Numbered from the stretch's first letter, positions 41,202 to 51,387 are shown. The stretch is 64,000 nucleotides of DNA from Prevotella sp. HUN102 (GCF_000688375.1 NZ_JIAF01000004.1:1116001-1180000), one strand, 5' to 3'. A program made the numbers and translations. Notes: generated from the sequence alone by a model not told the origin.

Positions 41202-42437
41202 ATGCTATATAATATTATAATGTATGCGATACAGATGGGTGTCGCCGTTTACAGTCTGTTCAGCGAGAAGGTTCGCAAGATGTGGCTGGGCGAGAGAGCT
41301 TCTTTTGGAGTTCTCCGCGAACAGGTAGACCCGGATGCACGTTACATTTGGTTTCACGCCGCTTCATTGGGCGAGTTTGAGCAGGGGCGGCCGCTCATCG
41401 AGGCGATACGCAGGGATTATCCGGAGTACAAAATACTGCTTACATTCTTTTCTCCGTCGGGATATGAGGTTCGGAAGAACTATGAGGGGGCAGACATCGT
41501 TACTTATCTTCCGATAGACACGGTAACGAATGCACGCCGTTTTCTGCGCACCGTAAGGCCGGTAATGGCCTTCTTCATCAAATATGAGTTTTGGTACAAC
41601 TATCTTCACGTGCTGCGCCATCGTGGAGTGCCCGTATATAGTGTGTCGAGCATCTTCCGAAAGGATCAGGTTTTCTTCAAATGGTACGGACGCAGCTACG
41701 GCCGTGTACTGAAATGCTTCACTCGTTTCTTTGTTCAGAACGATGAGAGCAAGAGACTCTTGGCATCCATCGGTATCGGCGATGCGATGGTGGTGGGCGA
41801 TACGCGGTTCGACCGTGTGCTGCAAATAAAGGATGCCAGCAGGCAACTTCCCTTGGTGGAGAGCTTCGTAGGTGGAAGCGAGAAGCAGCGTCCGGTTTTC
41901 GTTGCAGGCTCTTCGTGGCAGCCGGACGAGGAAATATTCCTGAAATATTTCAATGAACACAGGGAATGGAAACTCATCATTGCGCCTCACGTAATCGGAG
42001 AAGAGCATTTGAAGCAGATTCTCTCGCTCATTCACGACAGGAAGGTGGTGCGCTATACAGAGGCAAATGGGCAGCAGGCATCCGAGGCCGACGTAATGAT
42101 AATAGACTGCTTCGGACTTCTTTCCTCCATCTATCATTATGGCGATGTGTCTTATGTGGGAGGAGGATTCGGTGTCGGCATCCACAATGTGCTCGAGGCA
42201 GCCGTCTGGAACTTGCCGGTTATCTTCGGTCCGAACAACAGACGCTTCGACGAGGCACAGGGATTGCTGAAGTCGGGTGGTGGTTTTGAAATCACAGACT
42301 ATGATTCTTTTGAACAGATAATGACCCGATTGGCAGCCGACAAAGCATTATTGGAGAAGTCGGGCAGAGCTTCGGCGGACTTCGTGGCGAGCCTTTCGGG
42401 TGCAACGGATAAAGTAATTTCCAACATTAAACTATGA
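41202..42437 (+). CDS. waaA: 3-deoxy-D-manno-octulosonic acid (KDO) transferase
   Basis: 411 residues, GT-B fold. N-terminal membrane helix, then WFHAASLGEFEQGRPLIEAI with the catalytic Glu (Glu58 region), FFIKYEFWYNYL, and C-terminal VGGGFGVGIHNVLEAAVW followed by PVIFGPNNRRF. It adds KDO to lipid IVA in lipopolysaccharide assembly. It ends with a 4-bp overlap (ATGA) with the zinc-ribbon gene, indicating translational coupling. Confidence 0.95.
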   Translation: MLYNIIMYAIQMGVAVYSLFSEKVRKMWLGERASFGVLREQVDPDARYIWFHAASLGEFEQGRPLIEAIRRDYPEYKILLTFFSPSGYEVRKNYEGADIVTYLPIDTVTNARRFLRTVRPVMAFFIKYEFWYNYLHVLRHRGVPVYSVSSIFRKDQVFFKWYGRSYGRVLKCFTRFFVQNDESKRLLASIGIGDAMVVGDTRFDRVLQIKDASRQLPLVESFVGGSEKQRPVFVAGSSWQPDEEIFLKYFNEHREWKLIIAPHVIGEEHLKQILSLIHDRKVVRYTEANGQQASEADVMIIDCFGLLSSIYHYGDVSYVGGGFGVGIHNVLEAAVWNLPVIFGPNNRRFDEAQGLLKSGGGFEITDYDSFEQIMTRLAADKALLEKSGRASADFVASLSGATDKVISNIKL

Positions 42438-43042
42438 AATATCAGATAACTTGCGATAACTGTGGCACACAGTTTTTGATAGAATCAAAGGAAAGACAGA
42501 CCATCGAATGCGCCTGTCCTCATTGCAAGGGGGTAATGGAGATTACATTGCCCATCGTTTCCGGTGCAAAGCAGTTCGGCGAACAGCAGGTGCGCACGAT
42601 AGGCGACAATATCGGACAGGCGACGGCAAAGCAGCCGGATGCCTTTCCGGACGGCAATGCGCCGCAGAAAGGCGACAGTCGCGGGCGCGTAATGCTCGCT
42701 CTGCTGAGTTTCCTCATAGGATTGGTGCTTGTCGTCGGAGCTTATTTCTTCCTTTTCCGTTCTGCCCCCGAAGCCGAAGTGGAAACTTATCAGGTGGATG
42801 TGGAAAACACAGCGAATGATTCTGTTTCAGAGGCTGAACCGATGGAAGAAGAATCCAATGCGGAGGATGCCTCCACGCTGAACCTTGTTGATACGGCCGT
42901 GGTGCCGCAAACCATTGAGGAGGAAGCACCTCTCGAACCCGAAGTTGTGGAAGAGCGTGCTCCCGAAGACACAACGCACAGACACGCTGCCCCCTCAGCC
43001 CCTTCCGTGGTGGAAATAGGCAACGATGTCCCGATGGAATAA
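42434..43042 (+). CDS. Zinc-ribbon membrane protein
   Basis: 202 residues. An N-terminal MJ0042-type ribbon, CDNCGTQFLIES...CACPHCKG, is followed by a short linker, one membrane helix (about 76-98, VMLALLSFLIGLVLVVGAYF) and an acidic, Pro/Glu-rich tail. Function unknown; proteins of this build may sense envelope conditions. It overlaps waaA and precedes trpS by 46 bp. Confidence 0.75.
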   Translation: MKYQITCDNCGTQFLIESKERQTIECACPHCKGVMEITLPIVSGAKQFGEQQVRTIGDNIGQATAKQPDAFPDGNAPQKGDSRGRVMLALLSFLIGLVLVVGAYFFLFRSAPEAEVETYQVDVENTANDSVSEAEPMEEESNAEDASTLNLVDTAVVPQTIEEEAPLEPEVVEERAPEDTTHRHAAPSAPSVVEIGNDVPME

Positions 43043-43088
43043 AGAGCGTTTCAGGACAGGAACAATAAAAATAAAGACATAAAAATAT

Positions 43089-44174
43089 ATGGGAAAGATT
43101 ATTTTGACGGGCGACCGCCCGACAGGCAAGCTCCATCTCGGGCACTACGTTGGTTCGCTCCGCCGCCGTGTAGAGTTGCAGAATGCCGGCGACTACGATA
43201 AGATGTTCGTGTTTATGGCCGACGTGCAGGCACTTACAGACAATGCCGAGAATCCGGAGAAGATTCGTCAGAACATCATCGAGGTGGCACTGGACTACCT
43301 CTCGGCAGGGCTTTCTCCCGAGAAGTGCATACTCTATATCCAGAGTCAGATTCCGGAACTGGCAGAACTTACCACTTATATGATGAACCTCGTATCGGTG
43401 AGTCGTGTTCAGCGAAACCCAACCGTGAAGACTGAAATCAAGATGCGCAACTTTGAGTCAAACATCCCGATGGGCTTCTTCTGCTATCCTGTTTCGCAGG
43501 CTGCCGACATCGCTGCTTTCAAGGCCACGACGGTGCCGGCCGGCGAGGATCAGGAGCCGATGCTCGAGCTGACGCGCGAAATCGTGCGCCGTTTCAATCA
43601 GATTTACGCACCGGTGCTCGTGGAACCGAACATAATGCTTCCCGAGAATGCCACGGCGCGCCGACTTCCCGGTACTGACGGCAAGGAGAAGATGAGCAAG
43701 AGCCTCGGAAACTGCATCTATCTTTCCGACGATGCCGATACGGTATGGACGAAGGTAAAGGGAATGTACACCGACCCGACCCATCTGAACGTCTCCGATC
43801 CGGGACACGTGGAGGGCAATGCCGTGTTTACCTATCTCGACGCATTCTCAACCGATGCCGACTTTGCGGAGTTCTGGCCCGAGTTCAGCAATCTCGACGA
43901 GCTGAAGGCAGCCTACACGGCAGGCGGCATCGGCGATATGAAGTGCAAGAAGCTGCTCAACAGCGTGCTCAACAAGATGCTCGAGCCTATCCGTGCACGT
44001 CGCCGTGAGTTTGAACAGGACATTCCGGAAATCTACAACATCCTCAAGAAGGGCTCGGAAGCGGCGCGCGAGGCTGCTGCCGCAACGATGGACGAGGTGT
44101 GTTCGGCTATGCAGATAAACTATTTCGACGATGCAGAGCTGATCAGAAGTCAGGCAGAGAAGTTCAGGAAGTAG
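43089..44174 (+). CDS. trpS: Tryptophanyl-tRNA synthetase
   Basis: 361 residues, class I. HIGH motif region [23 protein letters not shown] loop [10 protein letters not shown], and the [15 protein letters not shown] segment. Charges tRNA-Trp. Last gene of the gltX-waaA-zinc ribbon-trpS cluster, followed by a strong terminator at 44310. Confidence 0.96.
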   Translation: MGKIILTGDRPTGKLHLGHYVGSLRRRVELQNAGDYDKMFVFMADVQALTDNAENPEKIRQNIIEVALDYLSAGLSPEKCILYIQSQIPELAELTTYMMNLVSVSRVQRNPTVKTEIKMRNFESNIPMGFFCYPVSQAADIAAFKATTVPAGEDQEPMLELTREIVRRFNQIYAPVLVEPNIMLPENATARRLPGTDGKEKMSKSLGNCIYLSDDADTVWTKVKGMYTDPTHLNVSDPGHVEGNAVFTYLDAFSTDADFAEFWPEFSNLDELKAAYTAGGIGDMKCKKLLNSVLNKMLEPIRARRREFEQDIPEIYNILKKGSEAAREAAAATMDEVCSAMQINYFDDAELIRSQAEKFRK

Positions 44175-44309
44175 TAGTTTTCGGCCTCATTGCTCGGGCA
44201 GTCTCCCTGCCCCGCTGCGTGTGAGGCGGGCAAACCGTCAGCCCGGTCTTCCTTTCGTATCGGTCAGAATGCTGAAAGCGTTGAACAGGAGCAACGAGAA
44301 ACAATATGG

Positions 44310-44347
44310 AATCGCAGCAATCCCAAACGGGATTGCTGCGATTTTGT
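44310..44347 (+). terminator. trpS terminator
   Basis: A perfect 15-bp stem (AATCGCAGCAATCCC at 44310-44324 with its complement at 44329-44343), loop AAAC, then a T-rich stretch. Confidence 0.92.
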
Positions 44348-44428
44348 ATTATTCCATATCTGCGTATATAGGGAGAATGAATTGCTTTCCTTAGCTTTCG
44401 CATTTGTTAATATTAGGTATCTGTGTAA

Positions 44429-44489
44429 GTTTCATAATTATGAGACAACTGTCTCAAAGCTATGAAACAATAGTCTTAAAGCTATGAAA
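44429..44489. repeat. Nested palindrome with adjacent direct repeat
   Basis: GTTTCATA (44429-44436) and TATGAAAC (44461-44468) flank GAGACA-AC-TGTCTC (44442-44455) with equal 5-nt gaps. AAAGCTATGAAAC then recurs about 20 bp later. It looks like an operator or a small structured RNA; no gene is nearby on the + strand. Confidence 0.5.
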
Positions 44490-44609
44490 CTAATATCGTT
44501 TCCCTATATTCAGCATTGTAAGTCCTATATAAGGGAAGATATAGTTCCTATTGTGGAGCAATGGAAGCCCTAAGCTCGGAGAATGGTTCACGTTTCGCTC
44601 TTAAAAAGG

Positions 44610-44639
44610 AAAAGGGACGTGCCGTGGCACATCCCTTTT
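44610..44639. terminator. Bidirectional terminator candidate
   Basis: AAAAGGGACGTGCC (44610-44623) pairs with GGCACATCCCTTTT (44626-44639), one mismatch, with A-run and T-run ends. It could end the leftward receptor gene after the repeat tract. Confidence 0.65.
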
Positions 44640-44689
44640 TGCTATCTTCTTCTTTTCGTCTTCTTATTGATTCATCTTTTTGTGGATTG

Positions 44690-44920
44690 GTTTCCTTTGC
44701 AGACTTGTCTCTTCGTTCACTCGTCCTCTCGTAAACTTATTTCCTCGTCCACTCGTTTCCTTGTAAACTTGTTTCCCTGTCCACTTGCCCTCTCTTAAAC
44801 TTGTTTCCTCGTCCACTTGTTTCCTTGTAAACTTGTCTCCTTGTTCACTTGTCTTCTCGTTCTCTCGTAAACTAATCCACTTGTCCACTCGTCCCCTTGT
44901 AAACTTGTTTCCTTAGATTC
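44690..44920. repeat. CTTGTCCACTCG-type degenerate repeat tract, copy 1
   Basis: About 230 bp of 12-bp-like units such as CTTGTCCACTCG, CTTGTAAACTTG and CTCGTCCACTTG in loose tandem. It occupies most of the space between the terminator at 44610 and the receptor stop at 44923. Low-complexity frames across it are not genes. Confidence 0.75.
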
Positions 44921-44922
44921 TC

Positions 44923-47709
44923 TCATTCCTTCTTGCCTTTCGCATCGAAGTGATAATTGAAGGTGAGTTTCACGAAGTGGTGCATACTCTCATTCCAGTC
45001 TTCCTTGTGCTGCGAGGAATCTATGATGGCAGAATAGTCGCGCTTCTGGTTGAGTATGTCATCGAAGCTGATGCCAATCCAACCCTTTTTCTTGTTGAGG
45101 AGGTAACGGACGGTGGCGTCCCAGAGCAGCCGGTGTCGGTTCAGTTCGGGTGCGAGATAGCCTGTTGCGGCCTTGTCGTATATCTCCGTGTTGAACTCCC
45201 AATGCTTCAGTTTCGCCGTTGCGTTCAGTCCGTAGGTGTATCGGATGGGCGTGCTGTTGTACTGGCTCGCAAGAGAGTATCGGTTGCGTTGGAGATTCAT
45301 ATTTCCGGAAAGCTCCAGTTGCAGCCAGTCGCGCTCGTAAGAGAGTTTTGGGTCAAGGTTCAGGCTGAACACTTTCATTTGGTTCTGCTCCTGAACGATG
45401 TTTCTGTCGAATGCGGCAAGATAGCCATACGACTTGCTGAAGTTGGCAGCAGCCTTGGTTGATAGGTTGATGTAGTCGCCGAAGCTCTTGTCGTAGACCA
45501 TTTCCATATACCACGTGTTGCCGCTTTTCACGTTCTCGCTGTGGCTCCGGTAGATACCTGTCTGCGGATCGAAGTTATAGACGGTTGCTATCGGGTGGAT
45601 ATTATACGCGTATATCACTTTGAAGAGCATCATTGCCTGCTGTTTGTCGAGCGTCCGTGTGTAGGTGAGCGAGGTGCTGTGCGAATGGCTGCGGTGGAGC
45701 CTCGGATTTCCCTCCACTATCCAGAACGGATCGGTGTCGTCTCGGTAGTTCAGCGTTGAGAGCAGGTCGGGCAATTCGGTGTTGTAGAGGAATTTAAAGT
45801 CCAGTCGGTTGGATTTGTCCATCTTCCACTTCACTTCCATCTGTGGTATGAATTTGGTGCTGTTCCGGTTGGCAATTGTGTCGAGCTGCCCGCGCTGATA
45901 GTCGAGCTTCTCCTGTTCGAGGGTCAGCCACATTGTGGGAGTGAACTGCCAGTTGCCGGTCTTGTAGATAACGCTTGCGTTGGTTCGTCCTTTTGTATGC
46001 TGTTTTCTGCTGCTGAAGCTGTTGGCTTGGTCTATCGTGCTTTCAGGGTCGGTCTCTATCCTCGATTCCACGTCGGAACGATAGGATTGCTTTCGCACCT
46101 TGTCGTTTATTATCCCGAACTCTTGGCTTGCCTGAAACAGGAGCGCGTCGCTGATGTTGTATTTTATGAGTCCGTATCCACTGAAGGTCAGGTTGTGATG
46201 GGGTGAGCGGCTGTACTGATAGAGTGGCGAAGCGATGTTCTGCCTGATGTATTCCAATTCACGGTGCGAACTGAAACGGTCGTTTCCGTTGGAATATGCA
46301 AGGTTGGTATTGAAGACGAGTTGCCCTTTCTTGCCCAAGAAGTGCGTCCAATACACTTTGAAGTCCGTTGTCGTTCCCTCCTGAATGTTCTGCTGATAGG
46401 TGCGTTCCCTGTTGATGAGGTGCCGGTAGGCAGCATCGCTTGCGCCTGCCGAGAGCAAAAGGTCTAAGGGAAAGTCGCCGTATGGCTTGGTCTCGGTATC
46501 CAGACGCACGCTGCCGCTCTCCGAGTTGTTTCTTTTCTGTGAATAGTTGAACGTCAGGGATGACAAAATAAAATCCTTCTCGGTGAGATAGGTATAGAGA
46601 TCGAGTGAAAGCTTTGGCGTAATTTCGTGTTTGTAGTGGCTGTTTCGGTTCAGGCTCCACGTAGTAACGTTGTTGGGCGAGAAGTATTGTGCGGCGGAAT
46701 AGTCGGTTCCCCATCCGTCAATGTGGTTGAAGTTGGAAGTCGCGGCGACATAGTTGTTGTCCTTTCCGCCTGACTTGAAGTTGTGCTGATAGCCCAGCGA
46801 GGCGTTCTGCGCCTTGCCGAAATAGTCTATGTCGCCGTTGCTCATCCAGTTGGTTCCCATCTTCTCATACCGGTTGATGTTGTTGGTGTCGAAGCTGAAC
46901 ATTACGGGATTCCTGTCGCTGAGGCGCGATGCCTTGATGCTTGCCTGATAGCCTTTGGGCGATTGCAGGGAAGTTCTGATGTCGCCGTACCATTTGTCCA
47001 TAAAGCCCGCCTTTATCTTGATGTCGAGCACTTGGTCTTCGTTGCCGTCGTCCTTGCCTGTATGCTTGGCAAATTCGGTCGCCTTGTTGTAGCTCTTGAT
47101 GTTCTGCACAGCCTCTGCCGGCAAGTCTGCCACTATTCCGCTGCCCCCGAAGATGTCGCGTCCGTTCATCTGGAGGCGCAGCGGCTTGTCGTTCCAGTAG
47201 AGTTTACCGTCTTTCTGCACCACGCCGGGCAGCTTTTCTATGAGTTCCTTGAGCCTTGCGCCCTCTTGGAGCTTGAATGCGGCGGGGTTGAACACGATGG
47301 TGTCGCCCTGCATCGTGAAGCGTTTGGCCTTTGTGGAAACCACAACTTCATTGAGCAGCACGTCGGAAGGCTTCAGTCTGAACTCTCCAAGGCGTATCGT
47401 GTCGGTAGCGTTTCCACTCCCGCAATAGGTTCTTTTCTTTGCGTTGTGGTAGCCAATCATACTCACCGTAACCACTGCTCTGCCCTCGTGGTAGCTCCGC
47501 ACGGCAAAGTTGCCCAATGAATCGGTGGAATAATTGCTGATGTAAGTGGAACCATCCATCTTCGTTTCCACCTTGACGGATGCCATTGCGAGCGGCTCGC
47601 CCGTCTTTTCGTCCACGGCCTTGCCGGTAAAAATGTCTGCACGTGCGCCAATCGGCACGTATGCCAGTATGGCAGTGAGAATGGTGAATAGGATTTCCTT
47701 TGCTTTCAT
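44923..47709 (-). CDS. TonB-type outer-membrane beta-barrel protein with CarboxypepD_reg domain
   Basis: 928 residues. Signal peptide to about residue 24 (MKAKEILFTILTAILAYVPI). A carboxypeptidase-regulatory-like domain (about 26-115) has GKAVDEKTGEPLAMASVKV. A plug-like region (about 130-215) contains VLLNEVVVSTKAKRFTMQGD. The rest is an outer-membrane barrel of the OMP_b-brl_3 type. There is no SusD partner, so the substrate is unknown. It is monocistronic with its own -7 element and is flanked downstream by a repeat tract. Confidence 0.88.
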   Translation of the reverse strand: MKAKEILFTILTAILAYVPIGARADIFTGKAVDEKTGEPLAMASVKVETKMDGSTYISNYSTDSLGNFAVRSYHEGRAVVTVSMIGYHNAKKRTYCGSGNATDTIRLGEFRLKPSDVLLNEVVVSTKAKRFTMQGDTIVFNPAAFKLQEGARLKELIEKLPGVVQKDGKLYWNDKPLRLQMNGRDIFGGSGIVADLPAEAVQNIKSYNKATEFAKHTGKDDGNEDQVLDIKIKAGFMDKWYGDIRTSLQSPKGYQASIKASRLSDRNPVMFSFDTNNINRYEKMGTNWMSNGDIDYFGKAQNASLGYQHNFKSGGKDNNYVAATSNFNHIDGWGTDYSAAQYFSPNNVTTWSLNRNSHYKHEITPKLSLDLYTYLTEKDFILSSLTFNYSQKRNNSESGSVRLDTETKPYGDFPLDLLLSAGASDAAYRHLINRERTYQQNIQEGTTTDFKVYWTHFLGKKGQLVFNTNLAYSNGNDRFSSHRELEYIRQNIASPLYQYSRSPHHNLTFSGYGLIKYNISDALLFQASQEFGIINDKVRKQSYRSDVESRIETDPESTIDQANSFSSRKQHTKGRTNASVIYKTGNWQFTPTMWLTLEQEKLDYQRGQLDTIANRNSTKFIPQMEVKWKMDKSNRLDFKFLYNTELPDLLSTLNYRDDTDPFWIVEGNPRLHRSHSHSTSLTYTRTLDKQQAMMLFKVIYAYNIHPIATVYNFDPQTGIYRSHSENVKSGNTWYMEMVYDKSFGDYINLSTKAAANFSKSYGYLAAFDRNIVQEQNQMKVFSLNLDPKLSYERDWLQLELSGNMNLQRNRYSLASQYNSTPIRYTYGLNATAKLKHWEFNTEIYDKAATGYLAPELNRHRLLWDATVRYLLNKKKGWIGISFDDILNQKRDYSAIIDSSQHKEDWNESMHHFVKLTFNYHFDAKGKKE

Positions 47710-47753
47710 AGGCTCATAGTTGTTTTAGGACGGTTATTATTACATTTGTTTTG

Positions 47754-47761
47754 CAAAGATA
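47754..47761 (-). promoter_or_regulatory. -7 element of outer-membrane receptor gene
   Basis: Reads TATCTTTG on the - strand, exact TAnnTTTG, about 45 bp before the ATG at 47709. Confidence 0.55.
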
Positions 47762-47955
47762 CGATTTTTAACCAAAATGTTTACCCCCCCCTATTAAATT
47801 ATAACAAATTAACATATTTATTCCCTTTGAAGTCCGAAAGCAGGCGAGAGGGGGAATATTAAGGAATAGATTGATAAAATACAAAAGGTGCTAACCTTGT
47901 CGGCTTAGCACCCTTTGATGAGTTTCAGTCAGCATTCTGCCCTTTATGGCAGCTT

Positions 47956-49119
47956 TTATTTCAGCGTCTGAACAATTCGTTGAAGTCCTTCCTTCAGCGT
48001 AGCGCGAGGGCAGGCAATATTGATTCTGATATAGCCTTCGCCGTCTTTTTCGCCGTATAGCGTTCCGCTGTTTATCTGCACCTTTCCTTCTTTAAGCAAT
48101 TTGGCTGTCAATGCCTCGGAAGTAAGCCCGGATGAAGTGATGTTTACCCATACCAGATAAGTTCCTTCCAGTTTCAGAACCTCAAATTCGGGCAATTCGC
48201 TGGCGAAAGTTTCCTTCAGCAACTTGTAGTTGTTGTAGAGATATTCGTTGAGTTCGTCCATCCAGTCTTCACTTTCGTTGTAGGCGGCTTCGAGTGCCAC
48301 CGGTCCGAAAGGATTCACGTCGCAAACTTCAAATATGTTGATGGCTCTGTTGATTCTTCTGCGCCAAACGGCGTCTTCGCAAATCACGTTTGCAATCTGC
48401 AGGCCTGCGATGTTGAAGTTCTTTGTAGGCGAGTTGAGCGTAACGCAGTTCTGCGAACAGGCTTTGCTCACGCTTGCAAAAGGTGTGAACTTATGGCCCG
48501 GCATAATGAGTTCGCAATGAATCTCGTCGCTCACTACGGCAACATTGTGGCGCAGGCAGATTTCGTTCATCCGTTCCAACTCGTCCTTTTGCCATACACG
48601 TCCGCTCGGATTGTGGGGATTGCAGAGGAGGAAAACCGTTGCTTTCTCGTCGGCACACTTCGCTTCAAAGTCGTCCCAGTCCATCACGTAGGTGTCGTTC
48701 TCACGCTTCAACGGGCTTTCGAGAATCTGACACCCCTGATTGATGATGCTCGAGAAGAAACAGTTGTAGACCGGTGTCTGGATAATCACTTTCTCGCCGG
48801 GCATTGCCAACGCCTTGATAGATGCGCTGATGGCAGGGATGACGCCGGTGGTGTAGATAATCCATTCGCTGCTGATTTCCCAGTCGTGGCGACGCCTGAA
48901 CCATTTGGTTATGGCGTCGTAGTAGCTGTCGGGAACTATCGCATAGCCGAAAACGCCGTGCCGTGCCCTGTCTTCAACGGCTTTGCGTATGGCGGGCGCA
49001 GCGGAGAAGTCCATATCGGCCACCCACATCGGGATAATGCCGTCTTCCTTCTCCTCGTCCCACTTTACGCTGTTCGTGCCGCGGCGCACGACTGTCTCGT
49101 CGAAATTATACTTTCCCAT
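47956..49119 (-). CDS. PatB/MalY-type C-S lyase aminotransferase
   Basis: 387 residues from ATG 49119; the longer frame to 49221 overlaps the neighbouring gene. PLP-dependent fold type I: VSDEIHCELIMPGHKF then SPTKNFNIAGLQ with the Schiff-base Lys, and the N-terminal PMWVADMDF typical of the MalY/PatB group. These enzymes cleave cystathionine or cysteine conjugates, releasing thiol or hydrogen sulfide. It lies 25 bp after the DUF3737 gene on the same strand, so probably one transcript. Confidence 0.92.
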   Translation of the reverse strand: MGKYNFDETVVRRGTNSVKWDEEKEDGIIPMWVADMDFSAAPAIRKAVEDRARHGVFGYAIVPDSYYDAITKWFRRRHDWEISSEWIIYTTGVIPAISASIKALAMPGEKVIIQTPVYNCFFSSIINQGCQILESPLKRENDTYVMDWDDFEAKCADEKATVFLLCNPHNPSGRVWQKDELERMNEICLRHNVAVVSDEIHCELIMPGHKFTPFASVSKACSQNCVTLNSPTKNFNIAGLQIANVICEDAVWRRRINRAINIFEVCDVNPFGPVALEAAYNESEDWMDELNEYLYNNYKLLKETFASELPEFEVLKLEGTYLVWVNITSSGLTSEALTAKLLKEGKVQINSGTLYGEKDGEGYIRINIACPRATLKEGLQRIVQTLK

Positions 49120-49144
49120 AGATTTCTTGTTTCCGTTCAGATGC

Positions 49145-49990
49145 TTATTCCTTGCTTTCGATGATGCAGTCCTTGCCTTTTGCATATTCGTCGTAAGTGA
49201 TTCTGCCCACCTTGTCGGCAACGATCTTGCCCGAAATAGGATTCTTTATCTCTGTGATTGCGCCTTTAATCGTGGCGTTGATGTTGCGGCTGTCCTCAAA
49301 TGCGCGGTCGCATTCGGCATCGAACGTACAGTCTTCGAGCGTGATGCCGTCGAGATAGCACAATGGCTGCTCGCCGCTGATGTGGCAGCGCACGAGTTTC
49401 ACGTTCTTGCTGTGCCAAGCAAGGTATTCGCCGTTGAGTTCGGAGTCGTAAATAGTAACGTTCTCACATTCCCAGAATGAGTCTTTGGTTACGATTTTCG
49501 CATTGTGAACCTCAACGTTCTCGCAATACTGGAAGACATACTTAGCGTCTGACGTCAGTCCGTCTACGTAGATATTCTTTGAGAACATAAACGGATAGGT
49601 GCCTTCGTGTAGTTCCACGTTCTTGAGCTTCAGTCCGTCCACCTTCCAGAATGTTTCGTCAGCATCGTTAATCTTGACGTTCTCCAGTTCAAGGTTCTTC
49701 ATTTCGCGGAAGAACTTCGGACCGTCTATAACGCAGTCTTTCATTACCATATCGTTGGCATACCAGATGGCCGAACGGGAGCTGGGTGCAAAGTAGCAGT
49801 TGGTGATGAGGCTCTTGTCCACGTGCCACCAAGGATATTTACCATAGAATTTGGAATTGTCGCATTCCAGATTTTCACAACACTTGATGCCCGATTCGCC
49901 ATCAACGATTTCAATATTCTCCAGACGCATGTTCTTTGCGCCGAACAGAGGACGTTCGCCTCCGAATTTCTTGTCTTTTATTATTTCCAT
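49145..49990 (-). CDS. DUF3737 right-handed beta-helix protein
   Basis: 281 residues without a signal peptide. Starts MEIIKDKKFGGERPLF and repeats a roughly 20-residue pattern (NVKINDADETFWKVDGLKLK, NVTIYDSELNGEYLAWHSKN) that forms a parallel beta-helix. The family is common in gut anaerobes and often adjoins PLP enzymes, as here. Biochemical function is unknown. Confidence 0.9.
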   Translation of the reverse strand: MEIIKDKKFGGERPLFGAKNMRLENIEIVDGESGIKCCENLECDNSKFYGKYPWWHVDKSLITNCYFAPSSRSAIWYANDMVMKDCVIDGPKFFREMKNLELENVKINDADETFWKVDGLKLKNVELHEGTYPFMFSKNIYVDGLTSDAKYVFQYCENVEVHNAKIVTKDSFWECENVTIYDSELNGEYLAWHSKNVKLVRCHISGEQPLCYLDGITLEDCTFDAECDRAFEDSRNINATIKGAITEIKNPISGKIVADKVGRITYDEYAKGKDCIIESKE

Positions 49991-50760
49991 ATAGTCAGTT
50001 GGTTTCCTGTCCGGAAAACCTGTATTTATAGTTTTTGTCTGTTATCACTATTAACAAAGACAGTGCCAAACGCGAAAGGTTTAATGCTGTGTTGTTTAAA
50101 ATTCTATAATTGTCAGCCTTCGGAATAAGCCTGCCCCGGTAGCCGGCAAGGCTGCAAGCGAACAGGGTTGCAAGGATGTTCAAGATGTGCGTGTGGCTGT
50201 CTTTGCGTGCGCTTTTCGCTTGTTTTTTTTAATGAGTTTCAGTCGGTTCGGAAGAGGGGTAAATGCGAACGGTTTGCAATCTTGCGAAGATTGCATTCCA
50301 TTCTTCGCAAGATTGCGTTGCGTTTTTGCGAAGATTGCGCTGCATTCTTCGCAAGAATGAAAACCGATAAAATAATGCTTGATTATCAGGTATTTGCGAG
50401 ATGAGTTGGAACCGATGGGCAGAAATGTTGCAGCATCGCAGCTATTGCTTCCATTACAGGCAATGCAAGCATCTCAGAAGGGCACGTATTACCTATTATA
50501 TATGTATAACGGCTGAAAAGCTGTGGGAAGACAATCGCTGCGCTTCGGCGAAATCTGTGAGAGCATTCTTTGTAATCTTATCCCAAACTGAGGTAAATAC
50601 TCTGTTTGTATTTGTCATTTTTACGGATTCTGCCCAATAAAGCAGTATTTGGCATTGATGGAATAGGGGTATTTTCGGACGAAGGCGTTATAAGTGAAAT
50701 AAATATTGGTTGATATGTAACGTGTGAAGCGAATATAAACCACTTAAAAAAGAAAAGACT
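49991..50760. other. 770-bp gene-free region
   Basis: Contains the palindrome cluster at 50270-50361 and otherwise no convincing gene; two frames of 78 and 79 codons lack start context and family resemblance. The promoter for the 50761 gene must lie in the last 150 bp but no exact TAnnTTTG is visible. Confidence 0.6.
50270..50361. repeat. TCTTGCGAAGA palindrome family, copy B
   Basis: TGCAATCTTGCGAAGATTGCA followed by ATTCTTCGCAAGATTGCG, TTTGCGAAGATTGCG and ATTCTTCGCAAGAATG. Alternating orientation allows a long hairpin. Confidence 0.75.
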
Positions 50761-51387
50761 ATGAAGTTTAAAGTATTTGCACTATCTTTGTGCTGCCTAA
50801 TAGGCTTAGGACAAGCAGACGCACAGACTGGCAAGTATGCTTCGGAAAATCTCAATGAAATCCGAATAGGATATAGCGATGGGCTGACACTTGGAACGGC
50901 AAGTTCCTGGGGAATGGGCATCAGCGATGCGCTGACCGGAACAAAACATACGGACGAAAGATGCAGCGGCGTGATGGGAATAGGCTATCGCCGACACGTC
51001 AGACGCTGCCGGTTGGGCGTTGATTTAGGGTTCGCCACGGCAAGTGCAAAGTGGATCGACAATACAAAGGACGCATTGCCCGAAGTGGAAAAAACACAAC
51101 TCAATTTCCTCGTGATGCCCGTTGCCGAAATGGTTTACTACAAAGGTGGACTGATAGAGATTTATGGCTCGCTTGCCGCAGGCGTTGATATTACGAGTTT
51201 CAGCAAGAAAGGGCTGACCGATGCAGGCAGAAAGCGTGCAAAAACGGAGCGTAGCAACTCGGCAGAATTTGCATTTCAGGTAAATCCGGTGGCAATGCGC
51301 GTGGGAAACGACCGTATCGGTGGTGTGCTCGAAGCTGGCGTTGGCTATAAAGGCTTTGTTACGGCAGGAGTGAGTGTTAGGTTATAG
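50761..51387 (+). CDS. Small outer-membrane beta-barrel-like protein
   Basis: 208 residues. Signal peptide MKFKVFALSLCCLIGLGQADAQ. Amphipathic strands with glycine turns follow (LNEIRIGYSDGLTLGTAS, GGVLEAGVGYKGFVTAGVSV), ending in an aliphatic/Arg-Leu terminus as porin-like barrels often do. It precedes the ECF sigma gene by 33 bp and is probably cotranscribed with it; it may be a target or sensor of that system. Confidence 0.75.
   Translation: MKFKVFALSLCCLIGLGQADAQTGKYASENLNEIRIGYSDGLTLGTASSWGMGISDALTGTKHTDERCSGVMGIGYRRHVRRCRLGVDLGFATASAKWIDNTKDALPEVEKTQLNFLVMPVAEMVYYKGGLIEIYGSLAAGVDITSFSKKGLTDAGRKRAKTERSNSAEFAFQVNPVAMRVGNDRIGGVLEAGVGYKGFVTAGVSVRL

Noticed and set aside
44190-44300. Possible tRNA after trpS
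   Set aside because: GC-rich pairing segments exist but no cloverleaf with T-loop GTTCRA and anticodon arm could be built.
44664-44888. 74-codon Lys/Thr/Gln-rich frame
   Set aside because: It is a translation of the degenerate CTTGTCCACTCG repeat tract, not a gene.
50168-50640. Two frames of 78 and 79 codons before the small outer-membrane protein
   Set aside because: One crosses the palindromic repeats and neither has a signal, family resemblance or start context.
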